The notes: generated from the letters alone by a model not told the origin. Counted from the stretch's first letter, positions 51,989 to 61,328 are shown. The stretch: 64,000 nt of DNA from Geodermatophilus dictyosporus (GCF_900115505.1 NZ_FOWQ01000003.1:124001-188000), one strand, 5' to 3'. Numbers and translations are program-made.

Positions 51989-52306
51989 CGTCGACAGGGT
52001 GATGGCCGCCTCCCCTTCGTCTCGCGCGGCCGTGCCGGGACGGCCGCGCCGGGCCTGGGGATGCTAGCCGTCGCCGTCCGTCCGTCGACCCCACGGACGA
52101 GGCGTGGCGCTCGTCCTGGCCCGTGGACGCCGACGGGCTACCATCTCGCGGGCGAGACCACCGCGTTCAGGTCGTGGGCTCGCCGCGGCCGTCGGGGGAG
52201 AGGCGCCAGCCGCTCGACCGATGAGGCGGGATCGATCAGTGGACCAGGCGTCGGCGTGGGTGGGCGTTCGCTGCGCGAGTGACTCCGTGACCCCTCCCGC
52301 CTCCCC
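51989..52306. other. divergent intergenic region between polymerase and flippase genes
   Basis: These 318 bases separate the Wzy-like and Wzx-like genes. The left end holds the ribosome site discussed for the polymerase. No strong -10/-35 pair, RNA gene or repeat was recognised, but both promoters must lie here. The frame of the Wzy-like gene may extend a few codons into it. Confidence 0.4.
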
Positions 52307-53578
52307 GTGACGCGGCGGCGCGAGGTGCGGGCCGGCCTCCTGCACGGCCTGGGCAACGTCCTGCCCGCCGTCACCGGTCTCGTCACGGCTCCCCTCACCG
52401 CCCGGGCCCTGGGAGTGCTGGACCGAGGGACCGTCACCGTCGTGATGACCGCGGCCACGCTCTTCTCCATCCCGGCCATCGCGGGGATGGGGTGGGGCAC
52501 GCTCATCGCCGTCGGGAAGGACCCGGCGGCCCTTCCCGTCTGGAAGCGCCGTGCGAGGCGCGTCGCGCTGGTCGCGTCCCTCCCCGGCGCCGTGCTCGTG
52601 GTCTGGCTCGCCACGGTCCTGCCCCTCACGGCTGCGCAGACGGCAGCGGCGGCGCTCCTGTTCGCCTACGCCTCCTCGATCGCCGTGCACGCGGTGAACA
52701 GCAACTTCCTGGTGTCCGTGGGCTCCATCGCGCCGGTCGGGGTGAGCAGCATCGCCCTGTCCGTCGTCACCACGGGCCTGCTGGTGATCCTGTTCGTCAG
52801 CGGGCAGTTGACGCTCGCCACGGTGGTCCTCGCCAACGTCGCGGGTCTCCTCACGCAGTCGGCCGTGCTCTTCTGGGCCGCGCGCCGTGCCGCGCGTCGG
52901 ATCGCAGGACGACCGACGGCGCCGGCCGAGCAGACCCCGGAGGCCGACGCCCCGACGCGCCGGAGACTGTTCATGACGGCGATCGCCCAGACGCTCGACG
53001 CGTTCTCCGCCCGGTTGGACCTGATCGTCATCGCACTCGTCGCCGAGGCCCGGGTCATCGGGCTCTACTCCATCGCGGCCGTCATCCCGCAGATCTCGTA
53101 CTTCGCCTACCTCACGCTCGTCCAGCGCAGCTTCGCCCGATCACCGGCCCTGACCATCGAGCAGCGCAGCCGACACCTCTTCCTCGTGTGCTCCGGAGCC
53201 TCCATCGCCCTGGCCGCTGCCGGCGGAGCCGCGAGCTGGGTGCTCATCGATCCGATCTTCGGGACCGAGTTCGGTCAGGCTCGCGACTACCTGTGGCCGG
53301 CGATGCTGGTGACCCTGGGGTTGGGGGCGTTCATCCCGACCCTGCTCCTGTGGCAGCGAGCCGGTCGGCGAGCGCTGGTGGCCCTCGGCGTCGTCGTGGT
53401 CATCGCGGGCGCGGCGATACTGGTCGGTCGGGTCGCGAGCCCGTGGTGGGGGATCGTCGCCCTGGGCGCGGGTCTGGGGACCACGGGGTTGACCCAGTAC
53501 GTCGGGCGGTGGGGCTGGCAGAGCCTGTTCCGGGGCCACGTCGTGGCCTGGCGGTCGGTGGCCCGTGGCGTGGCCTGA
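52307..53578 (+). CDS. Wzx-type polysaccharide flippase
   Basis: The 423-residue protein has about twelve hydrophobic helices and the MOP-superfamily start GLLHGLGNVLPAVTGLVTAPLTARAL, then MTAIAQTLDAFSARLDLIVIALV, the typical segment between halves, and YFAYLTLVQRSFARSPAL. It should move undecaprenyl-pyrophosphate-linked repeat units to the outer face of the membrane. It is separate from the flippase domain of the large fusion at 26082-29297, so this window encodes two flippases and probably two different polymers. The start is GTG 52307. A hairpin lies between it and the convergent kinase gene. Confidence 0.88.
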   Translation: MTRRREVRAGLLHGLGNVLPAVTGLVTAPLTARALGVLDRGTVTVVMTAATLFSIPAIAGMGWGTLIAVGKDPAALPVWKRRARRVALVASLPGAVLVVWLATVLPLTAAQTAAAALLFAYASSIAVHAVNSNFLVSVGSIAPVGVSSIALSVVTTGLLVILFVSGQLTLATVVLANVAGLLTQSAVLFWAARRAARRIAGRPTAPAEQTPEADAPTRRRLFMTAIAQTLDAFSARLDLIVIALVAEARVIGLYSIAAVIPQISYFAYLTLVQRSFARSPALTIEQRSRHLFLVCSGASIALAAAGGAASWVLIDPIFGTEFGQARDYLWPAMLVTLGLGAFIPTLLLWQRAGRRALVALGVVVVIAGAAILVGRVASPWWGIVALGAGLGTTGLTQYVGRWGWQSLFRGHVVAWRSVARGVA

Positions 53579-53675
53579 GAGGAGAGGGGACCGTGGAGCG
53601 CCGACGTGCGGCGCGTGCCGTCCGCTCCCGCGGGCAGCGCACCGGGAGGACGACGCGGACACGGCCCTCGCCCGG

Positions 53676-53694
53676 CGCCGGCACCGTGCCGGCG
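53676..53694. terminator. bidirectional hairpin terminator
   Basis: A perfect 8-base stem (53676-53683 with 53687-53694) closes a 3-base loop in the 126-base gap between convergent genes, about 10 bases beyond the kinase stop. Confidence 0.55.
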
Positions 53695-53704
53695 GTCCGA
53701 GGAC

Positions 53705-55078
53705 CTACTGCGGCAACGCCCTCCTGGCCGGTGGCGCGGAGTCGAAGCCGTACCCGAAGGCCTTCGCCAGCTCCGTCCTCGCCGGGACGACGGTCACGAC
53801 GCAGCCGAGCACCGCGCTGTCCACCCTCCGCAGGGTGGCCGAAGCCCGGTCCAGCTGGACCTTTCGCGTCTTCCCGTACCGGGTGCACAGGACCACGCCG
53901 TCCACCATCGCGGTCAGGCCGGCGACCTCTCCGACGGGCAGCACGGGCGGGGCGTCCACGAGCACGAAGTCGTTCGCGCCACGCAGCTTCTCGACGACGG
54001 CCCTCATCCCGCTCGACGCGAGGAGGTCCCCGTGGTCGTGCCGGGACGCGCCGACGCCGAGCACGGACAGGTTCCCGTCCCCGTAGGGCCGGACGACCGC
54101 GTCGAGATCCACCGCACCCGTCAGCACGTCGGTCAGCCCCGGCCCGCTCCCCGTTCCCAGGTACTGGTCGAAGCGTGGCCGGCGGGGATCCGCCTCGACG
54201 ATCGCGACCTTGTGGCCACTGCGCGCCAGGGCCAGTCCGAGGTTGACCACGACGGTGGTCCTCCCCTCCGCCGCGACTGCGCTCGAGACCAGGACGACCC
54301 GCGGGGGATCGTCCCCGCCGAGGTGCTGCAGGGTGTTCCGGAGTTGGAGGAAGCCGTCGACGGCTCGGCTCGCCGGGACCCGGTCGATCGTGTGCTGCTT
54401 GTCGAGGGCGGAGTCCTTCAGCACGACGCCGATGACCGGGGCGCGGGCAGCCGCGGACGCCTCGTCGCTGTCGTGCACCGTCCGGTCGAGCATGGCGCGC
54501 ACCAGAGCCAGCAGCACGCCGAGGAGGAGTCCGGCCGCCGCACCCAGGGCGGTGTTGCGGACCACCTGCGGGGACACCGGTCCCGTCGGCACCTCGGCAG
54601 CGTCGACGACGGTCAGCTGCACCGGCGGCTGGCCCTCGACGCTCGGTTCCAACTCGGTGGCCAGGTCGGGGAACTCCCGGCCGATCGCCCGCGCGATGTC
54701 CCGGGCGCGCTCGGGTGAGGAGTCGGTGACCGTCACGTCGAGCAGGACGGTGCCGGGCACCACGCTGGCCGTGATCTTGTTCGAGAGCTCCGTGGTGGTC
54801 AGGTCGAGGCCGAGGGCGTCGATCACGCGGTCCGCGGTTCTGCTGCCGGTCACCAGCTCCGCGTAGGAGGCTGCCTGACCCTGGGCGAAGAGGCTGCTGG
54901 AGTAGGCGTCCACGGTGGGCGCCACCTCCGTGGTGCTGACGAAGAACTGCGTCTGGCTCACGTACTCCCGGGGCTGGGTCAGGGAGAAACCGAAGAGGCA
55001 CGCCGCGCCGAGCAGCAGGCCGAGCAGCGGAGCCCACCAGGTGGCCCGGACGGCGCTCCATGCCTCTCGCAGACCCAC
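53705..55078 (-). CDS. Wzz chain-length determinant/tyrosine-kinase fusion with altered Walker A
   Basis: The 457-residue protein has an N-terminal Wzz domain bounded by two membrane helices (APLLGLLLGAACLFGF near residue 20 and ALGAAAGLLLGVLLALV near 185) and a cytoplasmic BY-kinase domain. The expected SxxxGEGK[ST]T Walker A reads SAVAAEGRTT at about 266-275, with Arg273 in place of Lys and no Gly two residues before the Glu. The A-prime motif VAIVEADPRRP (291-301) has Glu before Ala-Asp. The tail has a single Tyr instead of a Tyr cluster. It may control chain length with weak or no kinase activity. GTG 55078 has a GGGAGGG ribosome site; an earlier start at 55291 is unlikely. Confidence 0.87.
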   Translation of the reverse strand: MGLREAWSAVRATWWAPLLGLLLGAACLFGFSLTQPREYVSQTQFFVSTTEVAPTVDAYSSSLFAQGQAASYAELVTGSRTADRVIDALGLDLTTTELSNKITASVVPGTVLLDVTVTDSSPERARDIARAIGREFPDLATELEPSVEGQPPVQLTVVDAAEVPTGPVSPQVVRNTALGAAAGLLLGVLLALVRAMLDRTVHDSDEASAAARAPVIGVVLKDSALDKQHTIDRVPASRAVDGFLQLRNTLQHLGGDDPPRVVLVSSAVAAEGRTTVVVNLGLALARSGHKVAIVEADPRRPRFDQYLGTGSGPGLTDVLTGAVDLDAVVRPYGDGNLSVLGVGASRHDHGDLLASSGMRAVVEKLRGANDFVLVDAPPVLPVGEVAGLTAMVDGVVLCTRYGKTRKVQLDRASATLRRVDSAVLGCVVTVVPARTELAKAFGYGFDSAPPARRALPQ

Positions 55079-55278
55079 GGTTGCCCTCGCCCTCCCACGA
55101 CCTGCCGTCCCGACGTCCGCGCCGAGTCTGTGCCACCATAGGTCAGGGAGCCCGCAGGACAGGCCGAGCCGGCGGCGCACCGAGCACCGGGAGGTCCGCC
55201 GCTCGTCCGCGGGTCGGGACGTCACCCGTGCGGTCGACGGCGCCCCGCCCCGCAGTCCGATGTTGCAGACTGCCCTCC

Positions 55279-56406
55279 ATGACTCAGCCACTCCTGGGCG
55301 CTCGCCTCAGCATCATCGGCAGCAGGGGCTATCCGAGCACCTATGGAGGGTTCGAGACCCTGGTCCGGCACCTGGCGCCCTCCCTGGTGGCAGCGGGAGC
55401 GCACGTGTCGGTCTACGGCCGGTCCCACGACGCCAGTCGGCGCGAGCGCCACCCCAACGGCGTGTGGTCCGTGCACACGCGAGGCGTCGAGGGGTCGAGC
55501 TCCTCGACGTTGACCCACGGGCTCACCGCATCGGTGCACTCCGCCTGGGACCGGACCGACGCAGCCCTCATCCTGAACGTGGCCAACGGGTTCTACCTGC
55601 CCCTGTTGCGCGCGGCTCGTGTCCCGACCGCGGTCAACGTCGACGGGCTGGAGTGGCTGCGCCCCAAGTGGGGGCCCGTCGCGAAGCGGGCGTTCAAGGC
55701 GGGGGCCGCCCTCACCGCCCGATACGCGGACACCGTCATCAGCGACGCCGAGGCCATCCGCACCTACTGGGCGACGACCTACGGGCGGGAGTCGGTCTTC
55801 ATCCCCTACGGCGCCGACGTCCTCCCCCCGCTGGGTGCCGATCGCCTCCGCGAGGTGGGTGTCCAGCCCGGCGAGTACGTGCTGGCGGTCGCTCGACTCG
55901 TGCCGGAGAACAACGTCGACCTGCTCCTCGACGCCGCCGAACAGCTGAACTGGAAGTACCCCGTCGTCGTCGTGGGGGACCTGTCGGGGACCAGTCCGCT
56001 CGAGTCGCGGCTCAGGACGCTGCAGGCGTCCACGGACCAGCTGCACTGGCTCGGCCACGTGTCCGACCAGGACCTGCTCAACCAGCTCTGGCAGAACTGT
56101 GCCCTCTACGTCCACGGCCACTCCGTGGGAGGGACGAACCCCGCACTGGTCCAGGCGCTGGGAGCCGGAGCGCCCACGATCGCCCTGGACACGACGTACA
56201 ACCGGGAGGTCATCGGACCCGAGGGCGTGACCTTCGAACGGTCACCCGAGGCGCTGGCGGCACTCATTGAGGAGCTCTACGACGACACGGAGCGCCAGGC
56301 CCAGCTGGTCACCTCCGGCCGGGCCGTCGTCGAGGAGAACTACGGTTGGAGCGACGTCCTCACCGCCTACGAGCACACCCTGGCCGACCTGCTGCACCGC
56401 GCCTGA
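55279..56406 (+). CDS. glycosyltransferase family 4 protein (DUF1972/rhamnosyltransferase-like)
   Basis: The 375-residue GT-B enzyme begins with the DUF1972 motif LSIIGSRGYPSTYGGFETLVRHL, typical of cytoplasmic rhamnosyl- and related transferases of capsule loci. VNVDGLEWLRPKWG and FIPYGADV occur mid-protein. The donor domain has LAVARLVPENNVDLLLDAA and YVHGHSVGGTNPALVQALGAGAPTIALD, a GT4 variant. The ATG at 55279 matches the family start, although the frame is open upstream. It lies divergent from the Wzz/kinase gene and convergent with the GalE-like gene, 20 bases apart. Confidence 0.9.
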   Translation: MTQPLLGARLSIIGSRGYPSTYGGFETLVRHLAPSLVAAGAHVSVYGRSHDASRRERHPNGVWSVHTRGVEGSSSSTLTHGLTASVHSAWDRTDAALILNVANGFYLPLLRAARVPTAVNVDGLEWLRPKWGPVAKRAFKAGAALTARYADTVISDAEAIRTYWATTYGRESVFIPYGADVLPPLGADRLREVGVQPGEYVLAVARLVPENNVDLLLDAAEQLNWKYPVVVVGDLSGTSPLESRLRTLQASTDQLHWLGHVSDQDLLNQLWQNCALYVHGHSVGGTNPALVQALGAGAPTIALDTTYNREVIGPEGVTFERSPEALAALIEELYDDTERQAQLVTSGRAVVEENYGWSDVLTAYEHTLADLLHRA

Positions 56407-56426
56407 CCTGCCGACCGGACCCGCTC

Positions 56427-57383
56427 TCAGCGAGAGCCGAGCACCGACTGGACCCAGGCGGTCGTCCTCCGCAGGCCCTCCGGGAGCGACACGCTCGCCT
56501 GCCAGCCGGTGTCCCGTGCGAGCAGCCGGCTGTCGAGGCTGATGGCCTGCAGCTCGCCGAGACGAGGTGGGGCCGTCGCCGCCTCGGCGGCGACCCCGAC
56601 GATCCCCGCCAGCAGGTCGTGCAGCTCTCCCACGGACGTCGCCGTCCCCGTGCCGACGTTGTAGCGCTCGGCGCGGGCGCTCCCATCGAGACAGCGCACG
56701 AACGCCTCCACGACGTCGGACACGTAGACGTAGTCCCGGGACGACGTGCCGTCGCCGAAGATCGTCGTCGGCGCGCCGGTGCTCAGGGCGCGGGCGAAGA
56801 TGCTCACCACTCCTGCCTCGCCGTGGGGGTCCTGGCGGGGCCCGTAGACGTTGCCGAGCGCCAGCGACGTCCCCTGCAGGCCGTAGAGGCGCGCGTACAT
56901 CTGCACGTAGCACTCGCCGGCCACCTTCGCCGCGCCGTACGGAGCCGTCGGCCGCAGCGGAGCGTCCTCGCGCACGGGGAGGGTGTCGGGTGCGCCGTAG
57001 ACGGTGCCGCCGCTGCTGGCGAAGACGACGCGCTCCGCCCCGGCACGGACGGCGGCCTCGAGGACGTTGACCGTCCCGAGCACGTTGACCCGTGAGTCGT
57101 GCAGCGGGTCGGCCACGCTCTTGCGGACGTCCATCTGGGCCGCGAGGTGCAGGACCGCACGGGGGCGGGTCCCGGCCACCAGGTCGCGGAACCCCGGCGT
57201 GGTGACGTCGAGCTCCACCAGCCGGAAGGCGGGGTGCGCCGAGGCGGCAGCGAGGTTGTCGAGTCTGCCGGTGGAGAGGTCGTCCACGCCGACCACGTCC
57301 ACGCCGTCCTCCAGCAGGCGGTCGACCAGGTGGGAGCCGATGAAGCCGGCGGCTCCGGTCACCAGGACGGAGCCCGTCGTCAT
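56427..57383 (-). CDS. NAD-dependent sugar epimerase (GalE-like)
   Basis: The 318-residue extended SDR enzyme has the cofactor loop [30 protein letters not shown], the Asp-rich [14 protein letters not shown] strand, [22 protein letters not shown] and the catalytic [10 protein letters not shown] (YxxxK). It most likely interconverts UDP-glucose and UDP-galactose or UDP-xylose and UDP-arabinose, in keeping with the UDP-xylose synthase coupled just upstream by a 4-base ATGA overlap. The exact UDP-sugar is not decided by sequence. Confidence 0.9.
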   Translation of the reverse strand: MTTGSVLVTGAAGFIGSHLVDRLLEDGVDVVGVDDLSTGRLDNLAAASAHPAFRLVELDVTTPGFRDLVAGTRPRAVLHLAAQMDVRKSVADPLHDSRVNVLGTVNVLEAAVRAGAERVVFASSGGTVYGAPDTLPVREDAPLRPTAPYGAAKVAGECYVQMYARLYGLQGTSLALGNVYGPRQDPHGEAGVVSIFARALSTGAPTTIFGDGTSSRDYVYVSDVVEAFVRCLDGSARAERYNVGTGTATSVGELHDLLAGIVGVAAEAATAPPRLGELQAISLDSRLLARDTGWQASVSLPEGLRRTTAWVQSVLGSR

Positions 57384-58324
57384 GCCGGGCGAGCCGCGAG
57401 GTCGCGGAACCAGTCCACGGTCCGGGACAGGCCGTCCTCGAAGCCGATCGTGGGCTCCCAGCCGAGCTCACGCCGAGCGAGGCTGATGTCGGGCTGCCGG
57501 ACGCTGGGGTCGTCGGTCGGTCGCGGGACGAAGACGATCTCGCTGGAGGTGCCGGTCAGCCGTCTGATCGTCTCCGCGATGTGCAGGACCGACGTCTCGT
57601 AGGGGTTGCCGATGTTCACCGGACCGGCGAGGTCGCTGCGCAGCAGGCGGACGAGCCCCTCGACGAGGTCGTCCACGTAGATGATCGACCGGGTCTGCGA
57701 GCCGTCGCCTGCCACGGTCATGGGCCGACCGGCGAGGGCCTGGGTCGTGAAGGACGGGATGGCGCGGCCGTCGTCGGGCCGCATGCGGGGCCCGTGCGTG
57801 TTGAAGATCCGCACGATGGCGGTGTCGACGTCGTGGGTGCGCCGGTAGGCCATCGTGAGGGCCTCGGCGTACCGCTTGGCCTCGTCGTAGACGCCGCGGG
57901 GACCGACCGGGTTGACGTGACCCCAGTACGTCTCGGGCTGGGGGTGGATCTGCGGGTCACCGTAGGTCTCCGACGTGGAGGCGAGGAGGAAGCGTGCGCC
58001 CTTCTCCTTGGCCAGCCCCAGGGCGTGCAGCGTCCCGATGGACCCGACCTTCAGCGTCTCGATCGGCAGCATCAGGTAGTCGATCGGCGACGCGGGGCTG
58101 GCGAAGTGCAGCACCTGGTCGACCCGGCCCGCGATGTGCACGTAGTCCGTGACGTCCGCCTTGACCAGTCGGAAGCCCTTGCGGGAGACGAGGTGCTCGA
58201 CGTTGGCCGGCGTTCCGGTGAGGAAGTTGTCGAGCGCGACGACCTCGCAGTCATCGTCGAGCAACCGCTCGCACAGGTGCGAGCCGAGGAACCCTGCTCC
58301 TCCCGTGATGACGACGCGCTGCAC
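57380..58324 (-). CDS. UDP-glucuronate decarboxylase (UDP-xylose synthase)
   Basis: The 314-residue enzyme decarboxylates UDP-glucuronate to UDP-xylose with bound NAD. It carries [58 protein letters not shown] and the catalytic [12 protein letters not shown], a string almost diagnostic for UXS, plus [13 protein letters not shown] 58324 has a GGAGGGG ribosome site; the open frame to 58486 is not family-like. The product feeds the GalE-like epimerase or a xylosyltransferase. Its substrate comes from the divergent Ugd gene. Confidence 0.92.
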   Translation of the reverse strand: MQRVVITGGAGFLGSHLCERLLDDDCEVVALDNFLTGTPANVEHLVSRKGFRLVKADVTDYVHIAGRVDQVLHFASPASPIDYLMLPIETLKVGSIGTLHALGLAKEKGARFLLASTSETYGDPQIHPQPETYWGHVNPVGPRGVYDEAKRYAEALTMAYRRTHDVDTAIVRIFNTHGPRMRPDDGRAIPSFTTQALAGRPMTVAGDGSQTRSIIYVDDLVEGLVRLLRSDLAGPVNIGNPYETSVLHIAETIRRLTGTSSEIVFVPRPTDDPSVRQPDISLARRELGWEPTIGFEDGLSRTVDWFRDLAARPA

Positions 58325-58522
58325 GTTCCCCTCCAGTTCCTCGCCCCTCGGCGGGCGCGCGAGCCACGCCTGTCTCACGGGTCGCGGTGGTCCAGGGCTC
58401 CGACGGTGCCGCAACGGTCGTCCGTGCCGTTCGGGAGCAGTGGCAGCGGCCTTCGAGTCCGGGACGATGATGCACGAGGCCGCCACCAGGGCCTAGTGCC
58501 GCGGTCGAGCGCAGCGACCATC

Positions 58523-58541
58523 GGGTGACGCCCGGTCACCC
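58523..58541. repeat. 7-base inverted repeat in the ugd/UXS divergent region
   Basis: GGGTGAC and GTCACCC are exact reverse complements with 5 bases between them. It could be an operator for a regulator controlling both divergent genes. The element at 62703-62722 has related but differently arranged words. Confidence 0.45.
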
Positions 58542-58747
58542 CGCCCCGGTCGCGGGGTCGGCTGCGCCGGGGGGACCGGCTCGGGCGCGGGCGACCTCCC
58601 TCGGCGACCGGACGACCGGCAGCGGCCCGTAGCCTCGACCCAGCCGCCGGCGCGCCGCAGGCATCCGAGGGGACTGCTGCCGGATCCGCGGTCAAGGGTC
58701 GTCCGGTGGCCCGCCCCTCTCACGGACGTGGCCCGATCCGGACGGGC

Positions 58748-58775
58748 TTGCCCGCGGCCGGACGGGAAGTATCCT
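58748..58775 (+). promoter_or_regulatory. promoter of ugd
   Basis: TTGCCC at 58748-58753 and TATCCT at 58770-58775 are separated by 16 bases, a reasonable sigma-70-type pair. Transcription would start near 58782, giving a short leader with a GGAGGA ribosome site before the TTG at 58806. Confidence 0.5.
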
Positions 58776-58805
58776 GCGCCCCCGCGACCCGGAGGAGGAA
58801 GCGCG

Positions 58806-60125
58806 TTGGAGATCTCGGTGATCGGCTGTGGGTACCTCGGTGCCGTGCACGCAGCCTCGATGGTCGAGCTGGGCCACGAGGTGGTCGGCATCGACGTCGA
58901 CGAGCGCCGGGTCGCCGCTCTCCGTGCGGGTCGCGCGCCGTTCTACGAGCCGGCGTTCGAGGAGCTGCTGGCCCGCACGCTGGCCACCGGGCGGCTGCGG
59001 TTCGCCACGGACGTGGCCGAGGCGGCCGGGGCGCGGGTGCACTTCGTGTGCGTGGGCACGCCGCAGAAGCGCGGCGAGTACGCCGCCGACCTGCGCTTCG
59101 TGGACGCGGCGACGGAGTCACTGCTGCAGGTCCTCCAGCCGGGGCAGCTGGTGGTGGGCAAGTCCACGGTGCCGGTGGGCACCGCGGCGGGGCTGGCCGA
59201 GCTGGTCGCGGAGAAGGTGCCCGGTGCGCTGCTGGCCTGGAACCCGGAGTTCCTGCGCGAGGGGTTCGCCGTGGCCGACACCCTGCACCCCGACCGGTTG
59301 GTCTACGGCCTGCCCGCCGGTGCCGACGGCGAGGTCGCCGAGGCGCTGCTCGACGAGGTGTACGCACCGATCGTCGACCCCGGGACGCCGAAGGTGACCA
59401 CCGACTACGCCACCGCCGAGATGGTCAAGACCGCCGCGAACTCCTTCCTGGCCACCAAGATCTCCTTCATCAACGCGATGGCCGAGCTGTGCGAGGCCAC
59501 CGGCGCCGACGTCAAGCAGCTGGCCGACGCGATCGGCTACGACGACCGGATCGGGCGGAAGTTCCTCAACGCCGGCCTGGGCTTCGGCGGCGGCTGCCTG
59601 CCCAAGGACATCCGGGCGTTCATGGCCCGCGCCGGGGAGCTGGGCGCCGACCAGGCGCTGACGTTCCTGCGCGAGGTGGACAACATCAACATGCGCCGCC
59701 GGATCCGGATGGTGGAGCTGGCCCGCGAGGTCTGCGACGGGTCGCTGCTGGGCAAGCGGGTGGCGGTGCTGGGAGCGGCGTTCAAGCCCGACAGCGACGA
59801 CATCCGCGACTCCCCGGCGCTCAACGTCGCCGCGCAGCTGCAGCTGCAGGGCGCCGTCGTGCGGGTGACCGACCCGGCCGCGGTCGACAACGCCCGCCGG
59901 CTGTGGCCGCAGCTGGACTACGCGGCCACCCCCGAGGAGGCCGCCGCCGGTGCCGACGCCGTGCTGGTGCTCACCGAGTGGCGGGCCTACCGCGAGCTGG
60001 ACCCGGTCGCCTTCGGCCAGGTGGTGCGCCAGAGGCGGGTCCTCGACGGGCGCAACGCCCTCGACCGCGAGGCCTGGACCGCGGCGGGCTGGACCTACCG
60101 CGCCCTCGGCCGCCGGACCGACTGA
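58806..60125 (+). CDS. ugd: UDP-glucose 6-dehydrogenase
   Basis: The 439-residue NAD-dependent enzyme oxidises UDP-glucose to UDP-glucuronate in two steps. It has the Rossmann loop ISVIGCGYLGAVHA, VCVGTPQKRGEY, GKSTVPVGTA, LAWNPEFLREGFAVADTLHPDR and the catalytic cysteine in LGFGGGCLPKDIRAF. The TTG at 58806 follows GGAGGA and matches the family start; an upstream in-frame ATG at 58728 is not supported. Its product can be used directly or decarboxylated by the divergent UXS gene. A GT2 gene follows 87 bases later with its own promoter. Confidence 0.95.
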   Translation: MEISVIGCGYLGAVHAASMVELGHEVVGIDVDERRVAALRAGRAPFYEPAFEELLARTLATGRLRFATDVAEAAGARVHFVCVGTPQKRGEYAADLRFVDAATESLLQVLQPGQLVVGKSTVPVGTAAGLAELVAEKVPGALLAWNPEFLREGFAVADTLHPDRLVYGLPAGADGEVAEALLDEVYAPIVDPGTPKVTTDYATAEMVKTAANSFLATKISFINAMAELCEATGADVKQLADAIGYDDRIGRKFLNAGLGFGGGCLPKDIRAFMARAGELGADQALTFLREVDNINMRRRIRMVELAREVCDGSLLGKRVAVLGAAFKPDSDDIRDSPALNVAAQLQLQGAVVRVTDPAAVDNARRLWPQLDYAATPEEAAAGADAVLVLTEWRAYRELDPVAFGQVVRQRRVLDGRNALDREAWTAAGWTYRALGRRTD

Positions 60126-60198
60126 CCCGTTCGCGCACGGGTCCATCCGTTCGGCGGAACCACGGTCGTCCTGGCCGTGCCCGAGCGTGACCGTTCTA

Positions 60199-60204
60199 TA
60201 TGGT
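60199..60204 (+). promoter_or_regulatory. -10 box near the GT2 start
   Basis: TATGGT is 8 bases before the ATG at 60213 with no ribosome site, consistent with a leaderless or nearly leaderless transcript. Confidence 0.45.
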
Positions 60205-60212
60205 CTGCGCCC

Positions 60213-61328
60213 ATGAGCGACCCCCGTCGGCGTAGGGCGCTCGTCGCGTCCGGTGCCCTCTTCCTGGTCGGCCCCGTCCTGCCGCTGGCGCTGGCCGCGA
60301 CGGAGCGGTTGCTCGGCCGGACGGGGTCCTACCCCACGCCGGAGCCCCTCCCCGAGGACCCCTTCGTCGAGGTGGTCGTCCCCGCCTACCTCGAGGAGAG
60401 CACGGTGGGGGCCACGGTCGAGGTCCTGACCAACGCCCTCGAGAAGTCCGCGGTCCGCCACCTCGTGCACGTGGTGGCCAGTGACGAGGGCACGGCCGCC
60501 TCGGCCGCCGCGGCGGGCAAGGTGACGCGGACCGGACGCGGGGGGAAGCCGGCGGCGGTCAACGCGGCCGTCGAGCAGTCGACCGCCGACGTCGTCGTCC
60601 TCACCGACGCCAACTGCCGCATCGAGCCTCCCGACTGGCCCGTCCAGATGCTCCGCGAGCTGCAGGACACGAGCCTCCTCAGCGCCAACAAGACGGAGGT
60701 CGGCTCGGACGACGTCCTCTTCTGGCGACTCGAGTCGTGGCTGAAGCTGAACGCCAGCAGTGATGGCGGGACCCTGGGCGTGGTGGGCGAGTTCCTCGCG
60801 ATGCGGCGGCGGGACTACCGCCCGGTCCCGCCGGCGACGACGTCGGACGACCTGTGGCTGGCGATGGACTTCGACGCCCGCGGGCTCCGGGTCAGCGTCT
60901 CGCCGACCATCGTGACCTGCGAGGACCCCGCACCGCGTCCCGAGCAGTGGGAACGGCGGGTGCGCATCGCCTACGGCCAGCTGGTGATGGCGCTGCCCCG
61001 GCTCCGGGCGCTGTCGCGGACCCCGGCCGGCCGCAACTACCTGGCGCACAAGATGTACCGGCTCACGGTCGGGGCCGCCGCGTTCTGGACCGCGCTCGCG
61101 GCGCTGGTGAGCGTGCGGCCACGCGTCCTGGTTCCCGTCGTCGGCGTGCCCGTCGGTGCCGCGGTCGCGCAGTACCGCGGCCTCCTCCCCGTCACGACCC
61201 CGGTCGACCCGGTGGCCGCGGTCGTCGCCCTCCAGGCCATCCCCGTCGCGGCGGCGTCCCGGATCGTGCGGCGGAGCCTGCGCCGCGACGGGAAGGCCGT
61301 CGCCGGCTGGCGCAAGGTCCCCCGCTAG
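60213..61328 (+). CDS. membrane-associated glycosyltransferase family 2 protein
   Basis: The 371-residue protein has a short N-terminal hydrophobic segment (ALVASGALFLVGPVLPLALA), then a GT-A core: VEVVVPAYLEESTVGATVEVL, RGGKPAAVNAAVEQS, VVVLTDANCRIEPP (metal-site Asp-x-Asn) and TTSDDLWLAMDF. The C-terminal part has two further hydrophobic segments and a basic end. The architecture is that of glycosyltransferases acting on lipid-linked or membrane-near acceptors. The donor is unknown; UDP-xylose or UDP-glucuronate made nearby are candidates. The stop is TAG. Confidence 0.87.
   Translation: MSDPRRRRALVASGALFLVGPVLPLALAATERLLGRTGSYPTPEPLPEDPFVEVVVPAYLEESTVGATVEVLTNALEKSAVRHLVHVVASDEGTAASAAAAGKVTRTGRGGKPAAVNAAVEQSTADVVVLTDANCRIEPPDWPVQMLRELQDTSLLSANKTEVGSDDVLFWRLESWLKLNASSDGGTLGVVGEFLAMRRRDYRPVPPATTSDDLWLAMDFDARGLRVSVSPTIVTCEDPAPRPEQWERRVRIAYGQLVMALPRLRALSRTPAGRNYLAHKMYRLTVGAAAFWTALAALVSVRPRVLVPVVGVPVGAAVAQYRGLLPVTTPVDPVAAVVALQAIPVAAASRIVRRSLRRDGKAVAGWRKVPR

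Larger units (their letters stand above)
58325..58805. other. 481-base divergent region between UDP-xylose synthase and ugd
   Basis: The region contains the ugd promoter at its right end, a hairpin-like repeat at 58523-58541 and otherwise nothing I can identify. Frames on both strands lack coding bias. Opposite promoters for two enzymes of one pathway make shared regulation likely. Confidence 0.4.
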
